The notes under the pieces are model-generated. The model saw only the letters and a list, made by a program, of their open reading frames with translations, was not told where the DNA came from and searched no databases. Shown piece after piece: positions 45,699-57,191 of a stretch of DNA of 64,000 nucleotides. Position 1 is the stretch's first letter, and each line of letters begins with the position of its first letter. The stretch lies in the NCBI RefSeq assembly GCF_900205865.1, contig NZ_LT906662.1:372001-436000 (forward strand). Reading direction: 5' to 3'. Source of the stretch: Thermoanaerobacterium sp. RBIITD. GTDB lineage: Bacteria > Bacillota > Thermoanaerobacteria > Thermoanaerobacterales > Thermoanaerobacteraceae. Both the position numbers and the translations under genes were made by a program.

Positions 45699-46445
45699 AT
45701 GGATAAAGTTATGGTGGAATTAAATAATATATCATTAAACTATCATACTATAAAAGGCGAAACAGAAGCTATAAAGAACATTTCCTTTGATGTGCATGAA
45801 GGTGAATTTGTAGGTGTCATAGGGCCTTCGGGCTGTGGTAAGTCGACACTTTTATCAATAATAGCGGGACTTTTAAAGCCTTCAAGTGGCAATATTAAAG
45901 TAAATGGTAAGATAGGCTATATGCTGCAAAAGGATCATCTTTTCGAATGGAGAAATATATTGCAGAACGTACTATTAGGACTCGAAATACAAAATGCTGT
46001 AAATAATGTAACAAAACACTACACAGAAAATTTACTTGATAAATATGGACTTAAAGATTTTAAGCTACATTATCCAAATCAGCTTTCAGGCGGTATGAGG
46101 CAAAGAGCAGCATTGATAAGAACCCTCGCGCTAAAACCGGATATCATGCTTTTGGATGAAGCATTTTCAGCTCTCGATTATCAAACAAGGCTTGCAATCT
46201 CTGATGAGGTATGGAGTATTTTAAAAGGAGAGAAAAAAACGGCTATCATCGTAACACATGATATCTCTGAAGCAATTGCTATGTGCGATAGAATCGTGGT
46301 TCTTTCAAATAGGCCTTCAACTGTAAAGAATATATATGAAATAAAAATGACATGTGACAATCGTTCACCTATAGGTTGCAGAAAAGCGCCGGAATTCAGG
46401 GTTTACTTTAATGAAATATGGAAGGAGCTTGATGTCCATGTATGA
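45699..46445 (+). CDS. ABC transporter ATP-binding protein (SsuB/TauB/ThiZ type)
   Basis: About 248 residues from ATG 45699 with GGAGG nine bases upstream. Walker A GPSGCGKST lies near 42-50, signature LSGGMRQR in the middle, Walker B IMLLDEAFSALD and switch His in IVTHDISEA. It powers import through the neighbouring permease. Its 3' end overlaps the permease start. Confidence 0.94.
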   Translation: MDKVMVELNNISLNYHTIKGETEAIKNISFDVHEGEFVGVIGPSGCGKSTLLSIIAGLLKPSSGNIKVNGKIGYMLQKDHLFEWRNILQNVLLGLEIQNAVNNVTKHYTENLLDKYGLKDFKLHYPNQLSGGMRQRAALIRTLALKPDIMLLDEAFSALDYQTRLAISDEVWSILKGEKKTAIIVTHDISEAIAMCDRIVVLSNRPSTVKNIYEIKMTCDNRSPIGCRKAPEFRVYFNEIWKELDVHV

Positions 46446-47247
46446 CGCAACATATAAAATATCAAAAGAACATGAGGAGTTTTTAAAAAGTGTCAAAAAA
46501 AAAGAAGTAGCAGTGAGAGTGACTCAGATTGATATTCTTTTAGCATTTTTCGCCATCTGGGAATTAGCAGGAAGACTTAAAATAATCGATCCATTTCTTT
46601 TTAGCCAACCATCGAGGATGTTAAAAACTATACTTAATTTAAGCGAAAATGGATCACTTTTTATGCACATATGGGTTACATTAAATGAGACACTTATAGG
46701 TTTTTCACTGGGCACATTAATAGGAATTGTAATCGCCATTATCCTATGGTGGTCAGATTTTGCCTCAAAAGTCGCCGAACCATATCTCGTCGTATTGAAT
46801 AGCCTTCCAAAGATAGCTTTAGGACCTATATTTATTGTATGGATGGGAAATGGTGAAGCACCAATAATAACAATGGCACTGGCCATATCCCTAATCGTTA
46901 CGATTATAAGCCTTGAAACAGGCTTTATGCAAGTCGATGAAGATAAGATAAAACTTTTAAAGACATTTGGTGCTTCAAAACATCAGATACTTACAAAATG
47001 CATCCTGCCAGCAAGTGTACCAACAATAATGTCTGCTATAAAAATTAACATGGGACTTTCATGGGTAGGTGTAATTACAGGTGAGTTCTTAGTATCTAAA
47101 GCAGGTCTTGGATACCTCATTGTTTATGGTGGCCAGATATTTAAGCTTGATATTGTAATGTCTAGTGTATTGATTCTCTCTATACTTGCTGCACTAATGT
47201 ATGTGCTCTTGGTCTATATCGAGAAAAAAATAGTTAAATGGCAGTAA
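46432..47247 (+). CDS. ABC transporter permease (SsuC/TauC type)
   Basis: About 271 residues from ATG 46432 (AAGGAG just upstream; ATG 46438 is also possible). Six membrane helices are visible, and the EAA-type loop is LKTFGASKHQILTKCILPASVP. It overlaps the ATPase gene by 14 bases and is the last gene of the transporter operon. Confidence 0.93.
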   Translation: MSMYDATYKISKEHEEFLKSVKKKEVAVRVTQIDILLAFFAIWELAGRLKIIDPFLFSQPSRMLKTILNLSENGSLFMHIWVTLNETLIGFSLGTLIGIVIAIILWWSDFASKVAEPYLVVLNSLPKIALGPIFIVWMGNGEAPIITMALAISLIVTIISLETGFMQVDEDKIKLLKTFGASKHQILTKCILPASVPTIMSAIKINMGLSWVGVITGEFLVSKAGLGYLIVYGGQIFKLDIVMSSVLILSILAALMYVLLVYIEKKIVKWQ

Positions 47248-47259
47248 AGTTATACTTAT

Positions 47260-47290
47260 TGCACCGCATATTGCTGGTGTATTTTTTTTT
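47260..47290 (+). terminator. Terminator of the ABC transporter operon
   Basis: TGCACC (47260-47265) pairs with GGTGTA (47276-47281, one G-T pair) and is followed by nine T. It lies just past the permease stop. Confidence 0.75.
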
Positions 47291-47336
47291 ATTATGTGCT
47301 AAAATATCTTTATGAAAATATTTCGAGGTGAAGATT

Positions 47337-48974
47337 ATGAAAATAGCATTAGCACAGTTAAATCCAACTGTTGGTGATATTAAAAACAATTGTGAAAAGA
47401 TAATTAAATATATAAATGAAGCGAAAAATGTTAAAGCAGATCTTATTGTTTTTCCCGAACTCACTATTATTGGATACCCGCCAAAAGACCTTCTATACAA
47501 CCCGGATTTCTTAGAATCCGCAAAAAGTGCACTACATGAGTTAATTTTACCTTATACAGATGGTATTGGCGTTATAATAGGCACTGTTACACAGGATGAT
47601 GAAAAAGACTATATACTTCATAATTCAGCATTGCTTCTATATGATAATAAGATTATAGGTAAATCTGATAAGACACTTTTGCCAAATTATGATGTATTTG
47701 ATGAGCACAGATATTTTGAACCTGCACGCGAAAGAAAATGCTTTGATTTTAAAGGTGTACGGCTTGCGATAAATATCTGCGAGGATATTTGGAATGACAA
47801 GGACTTCTGGGAAAGACCTAAATATGACATAGATGTAGTTGAAGAACAATTTAAGCTAAATCCTGATATTTTTATTAATATCTCTGCATCGCCATATAAC
47901 CTCGGTAAGCATGAATTAAGAGTTAAGATGGTAAAACAAATTTCAAAAAAATATCATCGACCGCTTATATATGTAAATCAAGTCGGTGGAAATGATGAGC
48001 TTATTTTTGATGGCTCGAGCTTTGTCATTAATTCGAATGGTGATAGAATAGTACAATTGAGATCTTTCGATGAAGATTTAACGATTATTAATACAGAAAA
48101 TTTAACAAATATGAAAGCTCTACCAAATGTAGTAGAAAATATTTCTTGGGTACATGATGCACTAATCTTAGGTCTAAAGGATTATTTTAAAAAAACCGGC
48201 TTCAATAAGGCTTTAGTTGGTTTAAGTGGTGGCATTGATTCCGCCGTTACTTGTGCATTAGCTGTAGAAGCACTTGGTCGTGAAAATGTACTTGGTGTGT
48301 CTATGCCTTCCCGTTATTCATCAGAAGAAAGTAAAGATGACGCAAGAACTCTTGCTGAAAATCTCGGCATTGAATACAGAGTAATTCCGATAGAAGATGT
48401 ATTTAAAAGTTATATCTCTATATTTAATGAAGATGGAATTGCTAAAGGTGACCTTGCTGAAGAAAATATTCAAGCAAGGATAAGGGGAAATTACCTCATG
48501 TTTATATCGAATAGAGAAGGTTACATGGTACTTACAACAGGAAATAAATCTGAAATTGCAGTAGGATACTGTACTCTTTATGGTGATATGAGCGGTGGAC
48601 TAGCTGTCATATCTGATGTACCTAAAACAATGGTATACGAACTTGCAAAGTATATAAACAGAAATGGTGAAATAATCCCAAAATCAACTTTAACAAAAGC
48701 GCCATCTGCTGAACTTAGACCAGGTCAAAAGGATACTGATTCGCTGCCAGCATATGAAGTACTTGACAAGATATTAAAAGCCTATATTGAGGATAATAAG
48801 TCACTTAATGAGATTGTAAAAGATGGTTATGATGAAAATCTTGTGAAAGAAATAATTAGAAAGATAAACAATGCAGAATATAAAAGAAAGCAAGCCGCAC
48901 CAGGACTCAAAGTTACAACAAAGGCATTTGGAGTAGGAAGGCGCATGCCTATCGCACAAAGATTTAGACCATAG
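47337..48974 (+). CDS. nadE: Glutamine-dependent NAD+ synthetase
   Basis: Amidates nicotinate adenine dinucleotide to NAD using glutamine and ATP. The 545-residue protein joins an N-terminal nitrilase-type glutaminase (E41 in FPEL, K112 in DKTLLPNYDVFDE, C148 in NICEDIW) to a C-terminal synthetase with the PP-loop GLSGGIDSA. The start is ATG 47337, six bases after GAGGTG; an in-frame GTG nine bases upstream overlaps that site. Single-gene unit after the transporter terminator. Confidence 0.95.
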   Translation: MKIALAQLNPTVGDIKNNCEKIIKYINEAKNVKADLIVFPELTIIGYPPKDLLYNPDFLESAKSALHELILPYTDGIGVIIGTVTQDDEKDYILHNSALLLYDNKIIGKSDKTLLPNYDVFDEHRYFEPARERKCFDFKGVRLAINICEDIWNDKDFWERPKYDIDVVEEQFKLNPDIFINISASPYNLGKHELRVKMVKQISKKYHRPLIYVNQVGGNDELIFDGSSFVINSNGDRIVQLRSFDEDLTIINTENLTNMKALPNVVENISWVHDALILGLKDYFKKTGFNKALVGLSGGIDSAVTCALAVEALGRENVLGVSMPSRYSSEESKDDARTLAENLGIEYRVIPIEDVFKSYISIFNEDGIAKGDLAEENIQARIRGNYLMFISNREGYMVLTTGNKSEIAVGYCTLYGDMSGGLAVISDVPKTMVYELAKYINRNGEIIPKSTLTKAPSAELRPGQKDTDSLPAYEVLDKILKAYIEDNKSLNEIVKDGYDENLVKEIIRKINNAEYKRKQAAPGLKVTTKAFGVGRRMPIAQRFRP

Positions 48975-49035
48975 GATTTTTCGGTGTGCTCAGAAAGACA
49001 TATAATGATAGAGAAAATTAAGGGAGGCTGCATGA

Positions 49036-49902
49036 TTGACAAAACAGATAAAAAGCGACTTGCTATTGATTTTTGTTACAATAATCTGGGGATCTACATT
49101 TGTAATAGTAAAAAATGCAACAAGAATAATCCCCGTTTATAATTTTTTATTTTTAAGATTTTCCATCGCATTCATTGTCTTAGCAATCCTTTATCACAAA
49201 AAGTTTAGAGAAATCGACAGAAGAACATTTCTCGTTTCGGTTATTGTCGGCATTATGCTTTTTTCTGGTTATGCTTTCCAAACAATGGGCCTTAAATATA
49301 CGACGGCATCTAAATCCGGTTTTATATCAGGCTTTAATGTCGTACTTGTACCAATATTAGAAGCATTTTTGATAAAGATGAAATTATCAAAGACTTCATG
49401 GATAAGTGTATTATTGGCATTAGCGGGGCTTTCACTTATTACTGCTAATTTAGATCTTACTATCAATTATGGAGATTTCTTGACATTCTTATGTGCTATT
49501 GCTTTTGCCTTTCAGATTGTCTTAATAGCGAAATACGCTCCATCTGTTGATACTGTATTATTTGCAATGATACAGATTGGAATTGTAGCTGTTTTAAGCG
49601 GTATTTTCTCTTTTATTTTGGAAAAGCCAACCATCCCTATATCAGGTAGCGTATGGTTCGCATTAATATTGACGGGTATTTTCGCAACGGCTTTCGCATT
49701 AGCTGTACAAAATACTATGCAGGCAAACACATCTGCAACACATGCCGCAATCATTTTTTCTTTTGAACCTGTTTTCTCTGCTCTAACAGCCTTTATAGTT
49801 GCAGGTGAAGTCATGACATTAAGAGTTATATTAGGTGGTATTTTGATGTTTTTTAGTATGATTCTATCTGAAATGCCTGCGAGGGATAATTTAAGAGCTT
49901 GA
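49036..49902 (+). CDS. EamA/DMT-family transporter
   Basis: A 288-residue membrane protein with about ten helices in two EamA repeats (IIWGSTFVIVKN near 14-25; a second half beginning about residue 150). It probably exports amino acids or other metabolites; the substrate is unknown. Translation appears to start at TTG 49036 after GGGAGG; an ATG eight bases earlier is out of frame. Confidence 0.87.
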   Translation: MTKQIKSDLLLIFVTIIWGSTFVIVKNATRIIPVYNFLFLRFSIAFIVLAILYHKKFREIDRRTFLVSVIVGIMLFSGYAFQTMGLKYTTASKSGFISGFNVVLVPILEAFLIKMKLSKTSWISVLLALAGLSLITANLDLTINYGDFLTFLCAIAFAFQIVLIAKYAPSVDTVLFAMIQIGIVAVLSGIFSFILEKPTIPISGSVWFALILTGIFATAFALAVQNTMQANTSATHAAIIFSFEPVFSALTAFIVAGEVMTLRVILGGILMFFSMILSEMPARDNLRA

Positions 49903-49930
49903 TAAAAAAGCCCTTAAATTAAATATTTTA

Positions 49931-51394
49931 TTAATATGGTCTTATTATTTCACCTGTAACTGCGTCTATGTTGCTATACATTGGTTCATCAACAGTATAA
50001 ACAGGTATTAAATCTTTGCCTAAAGGTTTAAAATATTTTATAGAAAAACCGCCGCTTTTTAAGTATTTATTCGTTATCGTATCTTGTGTTATGATATTTG
50101 ACGGAAATGGTATAGGTATATCATAGTTCTTATAGGTGTATGCAGATATATTTCCTTTCCCATCAATCTCAACTGTCACACCATTATTCATAAATGGTAT
50201 ATTGTACTGCTTTAGTGGAAAAATAAAATGATAACCGTATACTTTACTTTGTGAAGTATATTCGTTATTGTTACTAAAATCTAAATATGGCAAGACATCT
50301 TTAAAATTTTCCTTAACAAAGGCTTCGGCTTTTTGTAGTGCACTTTCCCGGGAAATTATTATGTCTGAATCATTTTTTGTACTTGTCATGACATCTATGA
50401 CATTGCCTGTTTTTGCATTTACAGCAACATGAGTATACCCTATTCCATTTATTTTGTTCCATGCAAATGTCCATATACTTAAATTTAATCCCGCGTATTT
50501 TTCAAAATATGAAGTATTTTTTAGTTCATAATCTTTACCTACATACTTTGATGCTATTTTTAAAGCTTCTTCTTTTGTAACGGGTCTTCCTGACCCTTTA
50601 AACGCTTTATCAAGTGTTATATGGTTTATTCCAGATGGCTTTAAGTTTACTTTATTGCCATATACATCAATAATATCACCATTATATGCATTAATCATGT
50701 ATTGGGGTGATGGTGAAACATATACAAGTTTGACATCACCTTTATTCCTATTGTAAATTACAGTGTATACAAGTTTTGGTTTTAGATATTCTTTGAAAAG
50801 TTTTGTTGCCTCATTTATATCAATGACATTCTTAAGCGACGGTAGATCACCCTCTGTCCAGTTATATGAGTAATGTAATACGTCACCGCTTTTTTTATCT
50901 ACTGATATATTTATTGTATCATATAGGAATTTTACGCCGTTTTCTTCTCTTCTCCACTTGAAATTAAATACATATGGTGTCTCTTCATTAAATATATTAT
51001 TGTCCAATTTATATTTGCTCAAATTTTTCGGCTTTACTTTTGACAAAAAATTCTCTGCAGCTTTAAATGCATCAGCTTTGCTTATAGTTTTATCTTCCTT
51101 CCTTTCAGTCATAAAATCATATTTCAGTATATCGCCGTTTTTTGCATCGATAGTTATCAACGTATTTTGATAAATGTCATTTTTTGTATAGTTTAATATC
51201 CAAACAGAATCTTTATTTGTAAATTCTCTGTACCGAATATTAAAATCATCGTATTTTATGTCACCAAGCTTATTTTTTACTATCGATATTACATCATCTT
51301 TAGTCAGTTTTTCATCGTTATTTGTCATTGCATAACAATTTATAGTCATTGTTATTATTATGAACATCAGTATTAATGCCGTTATTTTTTTCAT
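49931..51394 (-). CDS. Secreted YcdB/YcdC-like protein with PepSY-type repeats
   Basis: A 487-residue protein with an N-terminal signal sequence (about 1-24). Repeated units such as ISKADAFKAAENFLSKV, VTKEEALKIASKYVG and ISRESALQKAEAFVKE each precede a beta hairpin containing DAKNGDIL- or NAKTGNVI-like turns, the pattern of YcdB/YcdC and PepSY domains. These are thought to modulate extracellular enzymes or peptidases; no catalytic motif is visible. It follows atpC by 81 bases on the same strand, but the leader hairpin at 51403-51470 suggests separate control. Confidence 0.8.
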   Translation of the reverse strand: MKKITALILMFIIITMTINCYAMTNNDEKLTKDDVISIVKNKLGDIKYDDFNIRYREFTNKDSVWILNYTKNDIYQNTLITIDAKNGDILKYDFMTERKEDKTISKADAFKAAENFLSKVKPKNLSKYKLDNNIFNEETPYVFNFKWRREENGVKFLYDTINISVDKKSGDVLHYSYNWTEGDLPSLKNVIDINEATKLFKEYLKPKLVYTVIYNRNKGDVKLVYVSPSPQYMINAYNGDIIDVYGNKVNLKPSGINHITLDKAFKGSGRPVTKEEALKIASKYVGKDYELKNTSYFEKYAGLNLSIWTFAWNKINGIGYTHVAVNAKTGNVIDVMTSTKNDSDIIISRESALQKAEAFVKENFKDVLPYLDFSNNNEYTSQSKVYGYHFIFPLKQYNIPFMNNGVTVEIDGKGNISAYTYKNYDIPIPFPSNIITQDTITNKYLKSGGFSIKYFKPLGKDLIPVYTVDEPMYSNIDAVTGEIIRPY

Positions 51395-51402
51395 ATAAAA
51401 AC

Positions 51403-51470
51403 ACCTCCACTATTTTCTCCTATTTAGATTTTAGTCTAAATAGGGAGATTTTATACAAAAATGTGGAGGT
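51403..51470 (-). promoter_or_regulatory. Leader hairpin able to mask the ribosome-binding site of the YcdB-like gene
   Basis: On the minus strand the Shine-Dalgarno GTGGAGGT (51403-51410) is perfectly complementary to ACCTCCAC upstream (51463-51470). Between them is a further inverted repeat, TCTCCTATTTAGA (51416-51428) against TCTAAATAGGGAGA (51435-51448). Folding would hide the start site. There is no T run, so a simple atp terminator is less likely. Confidence 0.55.
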
Positions 51471-51475
51471 AATTT

Positions 51476-51886
51476 TTATATTTTTTTATATTTTTTTGCA
51501 ACATTAATTCTAACTAACGCACGTCTTAGCGCCGCTCTTGCTAATATATACTCATGCTGGCTTTTTTTCTGCCTAAGTCTTTCTTCTGCCCTTTCCTTTG
51601 CTGCCTCAGCGCGAGATACATCAATCTCTTCAGGCCACTCGACAGCATCAGATAATATTATAACATTGTCAGGCTTAACTTCCATAAAGCCGCTGGATAT
51701 TGATGCTTCTTTCCATTCATTATCATTTTTAATTTTTAATGTACCTATACCAAGTGCTACCGTCATTGGAATGTGTCCCCTTTGAACTCCAACTTCCCCA
51801 GCACTTGTTGTCACAATAATTTCTTCGACATCACCATCGTAAAATTTACGATGTGGTGTCAAAACTTCGAGGTGATATTTAGCCAT
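51476..51886 (-). CDS. atpC: ATP synthase epsilon subunit
   Basis: 136 residues from ATG 51886 (GAGGTG upstream). It has the beta-sandwich N terminus (LEVLTPHRKFYDGDVEEI, GVQRGHIPM) and a C-terminal helical hairpin (RAEAAKERAEERL). It connects the F1 rotor to the c-ring and inhibits ATP hydrolysis. Last gene of atpBEFHAGDC. Confidence 0.95.
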   Translation of the reverse strand: MAKYHLEVLTPHRKFYDGDVEEIIVTTSAGEVGVQRGHIPMTVALGIGTLKIKNDNEWKEASISSGFMEVKPDNVIILSDAVEWPEEIDVSRAEAAKERAEERLRQKKSQHEYILARAALRRALVRINVAKKYKKI

Positions 51887-51896
51887 TATAGACACC

Positions 51897-53300
<1,404 letters not shown>

Positions 53301-53325
53301 CTACGATTTGTATATCTAAAAATCA

Positions 53326-54183
53326 TTAAACAGAAGAACCTCCAATTATCTCTGAAAGTTCCTGTGTTATTGATGCTTGCCTTAGCCTATTGTATTCTAA
53401 CGTGAATTTTGATATCATCTTATCTGCATTTGATGTTGCACCTTCCATTGCAACCATCCTCGAAAAATGTTCTGCTGCATATGCTTGTATTAAAAAGCTA
53501 TATACTATTCCCTTTATATATTCAGGAACAAGTAGATTAAATACCTTTGTGGGCGATGGGTCATATATCATATCACTTAATATTTTAACATCTTTATCAC
53601 TGTTGAAATTCTTTATATCGAGGGGTAATATTTTAATTGTCCTTACTATCTGTTTTAAGCCAGACATTTCGGTATATATTGCATAAATATCATCAATTAT
53701 TCCTCTATCATATATACTTACTAAAACATCTGATATTTCACCTGCAGCAGATGTTGTAGGATTTTGTGCAGTATAAAGGAATTCTACATCGACATTGTAA
53801 CCTTTATTTATAAAGTAACTGCGTCCAACCTCGCCAATAACCATAAGGTTTTGTGTATCACCGTCAATAACTTCTTCTGCTTTTTTTATAACATTATGGT
53901 TATAACCACCGCAAAGGCCCTTATCGCCTGTTACTACAATTACTGCTTTTTTTCTACCACCCTTTGCTTCATGCTGCCTTTCGAAATAATGTGATGTTGC
54001 TTCACCGCTATGAATCAATATATCTTCCATTGTTGACTGTATTTTTTCGTAATATGGTCTAACATTATCAAGCATTATTTTTGCTTTTCTAAATTTGGCC
54101 GCGGATATTAGATTCATTGCCTTCGTTATTTTCCTCGTCTCTTTTATACTTTTTATTCTTAATTGAATGTCCCTTTTACCCAT
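53326..54183 (-). CDS. atpG: ATP synthase gamma subunit
   Basis: Central stalk, 285 residues. N terminus RIKSIKETRKITKAMNLISA and C terminus MVAMEGATSNADKMI are the conserved rotor helices. Its start abuts the atpA stop at 54183, so translation is coupled. Confidence 0.97.
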   Translation of the reverse strand: MGKRDIQLRIKSIKETRKITKAMNLISAAKFRKAKIMLDNVRPYYEKIQSTMEDILIHSGEATSHYFERQHEAKGGRKKAVIVVTGDKGLCGGYNHNVIKKAEEVIDGDTQNLMVIGEVGRSYFINKGYNVDVEFLYTAQNPTTSAAGEISDVLVSIYDRGIIDDIYAIYTEMSGLKQIVRTIKILPLDIKNFNSDKDVKILSDMIYDPSPTKVFNLLVPEYIKGIVYSFLIQAYAAEHFSRMVAMEGATSNADKMISKFTLEYNRLRQASITQELSEIIGGSSV

Positions 54184-55703
54184 TATGCATCACCTTTCGA
54201 TGCGTATTTCCTTTTGTATTCCTCTATTGCTGATTTTAATTTCTCAATAGTATCATCTTCAAGCTTACCCGTTTCTCTTACGGCCTTTTTTATATCAGAA
54301 TAGTTTATATCGATAAACTCTAACAAATCTTTTATATATTTTTTTACATTCTGGAGCGGTACATCAACTAGGTATTTATTCATAACAGTGTATATAATAA
54401 TAACCTGGTCTTCAAGTGATATTGGTTGATACCTAGGTTGCTTTGTTATCTCTACGATTCTCTCACCTTGTTTTAATAGGTCAATAGTTGATTTATCAAG
54501 GTCTGAACCAAACTGTGCAAAAACTTCCAATTCTCTATATTGTGAAAGTTCAAGCCTCATTCTTCCTGAAACTTTTTTCATCGCTTTTCTTTGTGCAGCA
54601 CCACCAACACGAGATACCGATAGTCCTACATTTATTGCAGGTCTTATTCCAGAATAGAAAAGCTCTGATTCAAGATATATCTGTCCATCTGTTATTGATA
54701 TAACATTTGTTGGTATATACGCTGAAATATCACCAGCAAGTGTCTCAATAATGGGTAATGCTGTTATTGATCCTCCACCCATATCATCTGATAATCTTGC
54801 TGAACGCTCAAGCAATCTCGAATGTAAATAGAATACATCACCTGGATATGCTTCTCTTCCTGGCGGTCTTCTCAAAAGAAGTGAAATCGTCCTGTATGCA
54901 ACAGCATGTTTTGATAGGTCATCATATACAATTAATGCATCTTTTTTATTGTACATAAAATATTCTGCCATAGCGCATCCTGCATATGGTGCTAAATACT
55001 GCAGTGCTGCTGAGTCACTGGCAGTTGATGCTACAACCGTCGTATATGACATAGCTCCAAATTTCTCCAGTGTATTTACAAGTCCCGCAATTGTTGATGC
55101 TTTTTGGCCTATTGCAACATATATACAGTACACGTCTTTATCCTTTTGATTTAATATTGTATCAATTGCAATAGCAGTTTTACCAGTTTGCCTGTCACCT
55201 ATTATAAGTTCCCTCTGACCTCTGCCAATAGGTATCATAGAATCAATTGCAAGGATACCCGTCTGCAATGGCGTATCAACAGGCTTTCTTTTTATAATCG
55301 GCGGTGCTGGGTACTCAACAGGTCTTGTTCCATCGCTTTTTATAGGACCTTTTCCATCTATAGGCATGCCCAATGGATTTACGACTCTTCCTAATAGTCC
55401 AGGGCCAACTGGTACTTCAACAACTTTTCCAGTTCTCTTAACAATGCTTCCTTCTTTTATATCCTTTGGATCGCCAAGAACTATAACACCTACATTATCT
55501 TCTTCAAGATTTAATACCATTCCAAATACGCCATTGTCGAACTCTACCATTTCTCCGTATATAGCATCATCTAGCCCATAAATCTTTGCTATACCATCAC
55601 CAGCTGTTATTACATGTCCTATATCTTGTGTTTCAATTTTAAAATTGAAATTTTTTATCTTATCTTCTAAGACAGATGTTATTTCTTCTGGTTTTATATC
55701 CAT
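54183..55703 (-). CDS. atpA: ATP synthase alpha subunit
   Basis: Non-catalytic F1 nucleotide-binding subunit, 506 residues. P-loop GDRQTGKT at 169-176; the region with [17 protein letters not shown] is typical. Overlaps atpG by a single base. Confidence 0.98.
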   Translation of the reverse strand: MDIKPEEITSVLEDKIKNFNFKIETQDIGHVITAGDGIAKIYGLDDAIYGEMVEFDNGVFGMVLNLEEDNVGVIVLGDPKDIKEGSIVKRTGKVVEVPVGPGLLGRVVNPLGMPIDGKGPIKSDGTRPVEYPAPPIIKRKPVDTPLQTGILAIDSMIPIGRGQRELIIGDRQTGKTAIAIDTILNQKDKDVYCIYVAIGQKASTIAGLVNTLEKFGAMSYTTVVASTASDSAALQYLAPYAGCAMAEYFMYNKKDALIVYDDLSKHAVAYRTISLLLRRPPGREAYPGDVFYLHSRLLERSARLSDDMGGGSITALPIIETLAGDISAYIPTNVISITDGQIYLESELFYSGIRPAINVGLSVSRVGGAAQRKAMKKVSGRMRLELSQYRELEVFAQFGSDLDKSTIDLLKQGERIVEITKQPRYQPISLEDQVIIIYTVMNKYLVDVPLQNVKKYIKDLLEFIDINYSDIKKAVRETGKLEDDTIEKLKSAIEEYKRKYASKGDA

Positions 55704-55875
55704 ATATTCACCTTCTATTGTAAAATCCTTATATGCATCACATTACCGTGTAAGTCACCGGCTCAAAAATCCTTTTGTATCATAAATACATTGTGGTTTT
55801 CTTGCCACGACTTCCTTGTCCTGCTTGCATCTTCGTATTTCATAGATTTTTTCATTTTAAGAGAAAAGTATATTA
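55704..55875. other. Unusually long gap between atpH and atpA
   Basis: 172 bases where these genes are normally almost contiguous. A 30-codon minus-strand frame beginning MKKSMKYEDA is present but has no ribosome-binding site. No clear terminator or promoter is seen. Confidence 0.5.
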
Positions 55876-56409
55876 TTACACAGCTTTTTCAAGATTTTTT
55901 AGCAGTGTATCAAGCTTACCTTTTATAGTTCCATCTATAACTTTATTCCCAATTATTATCTTAAGTCCTCCAAGTATAGATTGATCTATCATATGGTTTA
56001 TATTTACTTTCTTTTTAAAATTTGATTCTAATCTATTCCTAATATTATTAGTTACATTAGCATCTAAAGGATGTGCAGAGACGAGTGTTACATTTATTAT
56101 TCCATTGTAATCCATATACATTTTCGTATATTCATCAAAAATTTCGTCAAAATTTAGTTCTCTGTGCTTAGATATAATTAATTTTATAAAATTGACAACT
56201 TCTTTATCAAAGCCATTTAATATTTCGTCGATAAAATTCATCTTTTGTTTTAAATAGATACTTCTATTTACAAATATTTTATATACATCTTTATTTTTCA
56301 ATATTTCTTCAATATCTATTAATTCTTTATAATATTTTTCAATATTATTGCTTTCTTTAGCGGCTTTAAAAAGAGCACGTGCATATTTTTTGGCAATTAC
56401 TTGTTCCAT
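55876..56409 (-). CDS. atpH: ATP synthase delta subunit
   Basis: 177-residue stator subunit with KKYARALFKAAKE at the N terminus and QSILGGLKIIIGNKVIDGTIKGKL at the C terminus, both diagnostic. It overlaps the atpF stop by 13 bases. Confidence 0.95.
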   Translation of the reverse strand: MEQVIAKKYARALFKAAKESNNIEKYYKELIDIEEILKNKDVYKIFVNRSIYLKQKMNFIDEILNGFDKEVVNFIKLIISKHRELNFDEIFDEYTKMYMDYNGIINVTLVSAHPLDANVTNNIRNRLESNFKKKVNINHMIDQSILGGLKIIIGNKVIDGTIKGKLDTLLKNLEKAV

Positions 56410-56885
56410 GATGCACCTGCCTCCTTTACCACCTCATCTATTATCTTATCATCATTTAAATTAATATTCCCGATTGCCTTTGAAGCTGCTTCAACAATAA
56501 GATGTGAAAGGTCTACTCTTAGATCATGCATAGCTTTAATCTTTTCTGTCTCCGCTTCTTCCTTAGCTCTTTCTATTATAGAATTGGCTTCTTTATTTGC
56601 CTCTTCTATAATCTTGTCAGCTTTTTCCTTAGCATATTTTTCTGCTCTTGCGATAATTTCCTTGCCTTCATTGTCGGCATTCTTTAAAATATCCTCATAC
56701 TGTGCTTTTAGAGCATATGCCTCATGAACCTTCTTATCAGCTTCTTCAAGGGAATTTTTAATTTTTTGTGCCCTTTCTTCCATGAATTTTGTCACGGGTT
56801 TAAAAAGAAATATTTTCAGTATTAAATATAAAACAACGAGGTTTATGATCATAAAAATAAAGGTATACGGATTTATAAGGCTCAA
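56397..56885 (-). CDS. atpF: ATP synthase b subunit
   Basis: 162 residues: one N-terminal membrane helix (about 8-28) and a long charged coiled coil forming the peripheral stalk. Start is TTG 56885, with GAAGG eight bases upstream; no ATG is available near the expected N terminus. Confidence 0.94.
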   Translation of the reverse strand: MSLINPYTFIFMIINLVVLYLILKIFLFKPVTKFMEERAQKIKNSLEEADKKVHEAYALKAQYEDILKNADNEGKEIIARAEKYAKEKADKIIEEANKEANSIIERAKEEAETEKIKAMHDLRVDLSHLIVEAASKAIGNINLNDDKIIDEVVKEAGASWNK

Positions 56886-56906
56886 CTTATTACCTTCTTT
56901 CCCCTA

Positions 56907-57128
56907 TTATTTCATAAAGAATATTATTAAAAATGCAACCAACAATCCGTATATGGCTGTTGCTTCTGATAATGCACCACCGAGAAGTAAAAACTGCATT
57001 ACACTTCCTCTTGATTCCGGCTGTCTTGATACAGCTTCAACTGCCTTTCCTGTTGCTATACCTATACCTATTCCTGCACCAATACCTGAAAGTGCTGCAA
57101 TTCCTGCTCCTATTGCCAATAAATTCAT
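56907..57128 (-). CDS. atpE: ATP synthase c subunit
   Basis: 73 residues from ATG 57128, two membrane helices joined by the RQP loop (35-37). The ion-binding carboxylate is E55. The position of the sodium-ligand Gln of Na+ enzymes is Ile 22, and the residue after E55 is Ala instead of Ser/Thr, so this is predicted to be a proton-type ring. A longer frame to 57182 adds an unlikely N-terminal extension. Confidence 0.95.
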   Translation of the reverse strand: MNLLAIGAGIAALSGIGAGIGIGIATGKAVEAVSRQPESRGSVMQFLLLGGALSEATAIYGLLVAFLIIFFMK

Positions 57129-57191
57129 ACATATATCTCTCCTTTTTATTTTATCTATAATTATATACGTATTAATAAACATTGTTTCTTT

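Noticed and set aside
55770..55862. 30-codon frame (MKKSMKYEDA...) between atpH and atpA
   Set aside because: No ribosome-binding site and no hydrophobic or domain signature; kept only as a note on the gap.
56907..57182. N-terminally extended c subunit
   Set aside because: The extension is out of character for the family, and ATG 57128 gives the normal 73-residue length.
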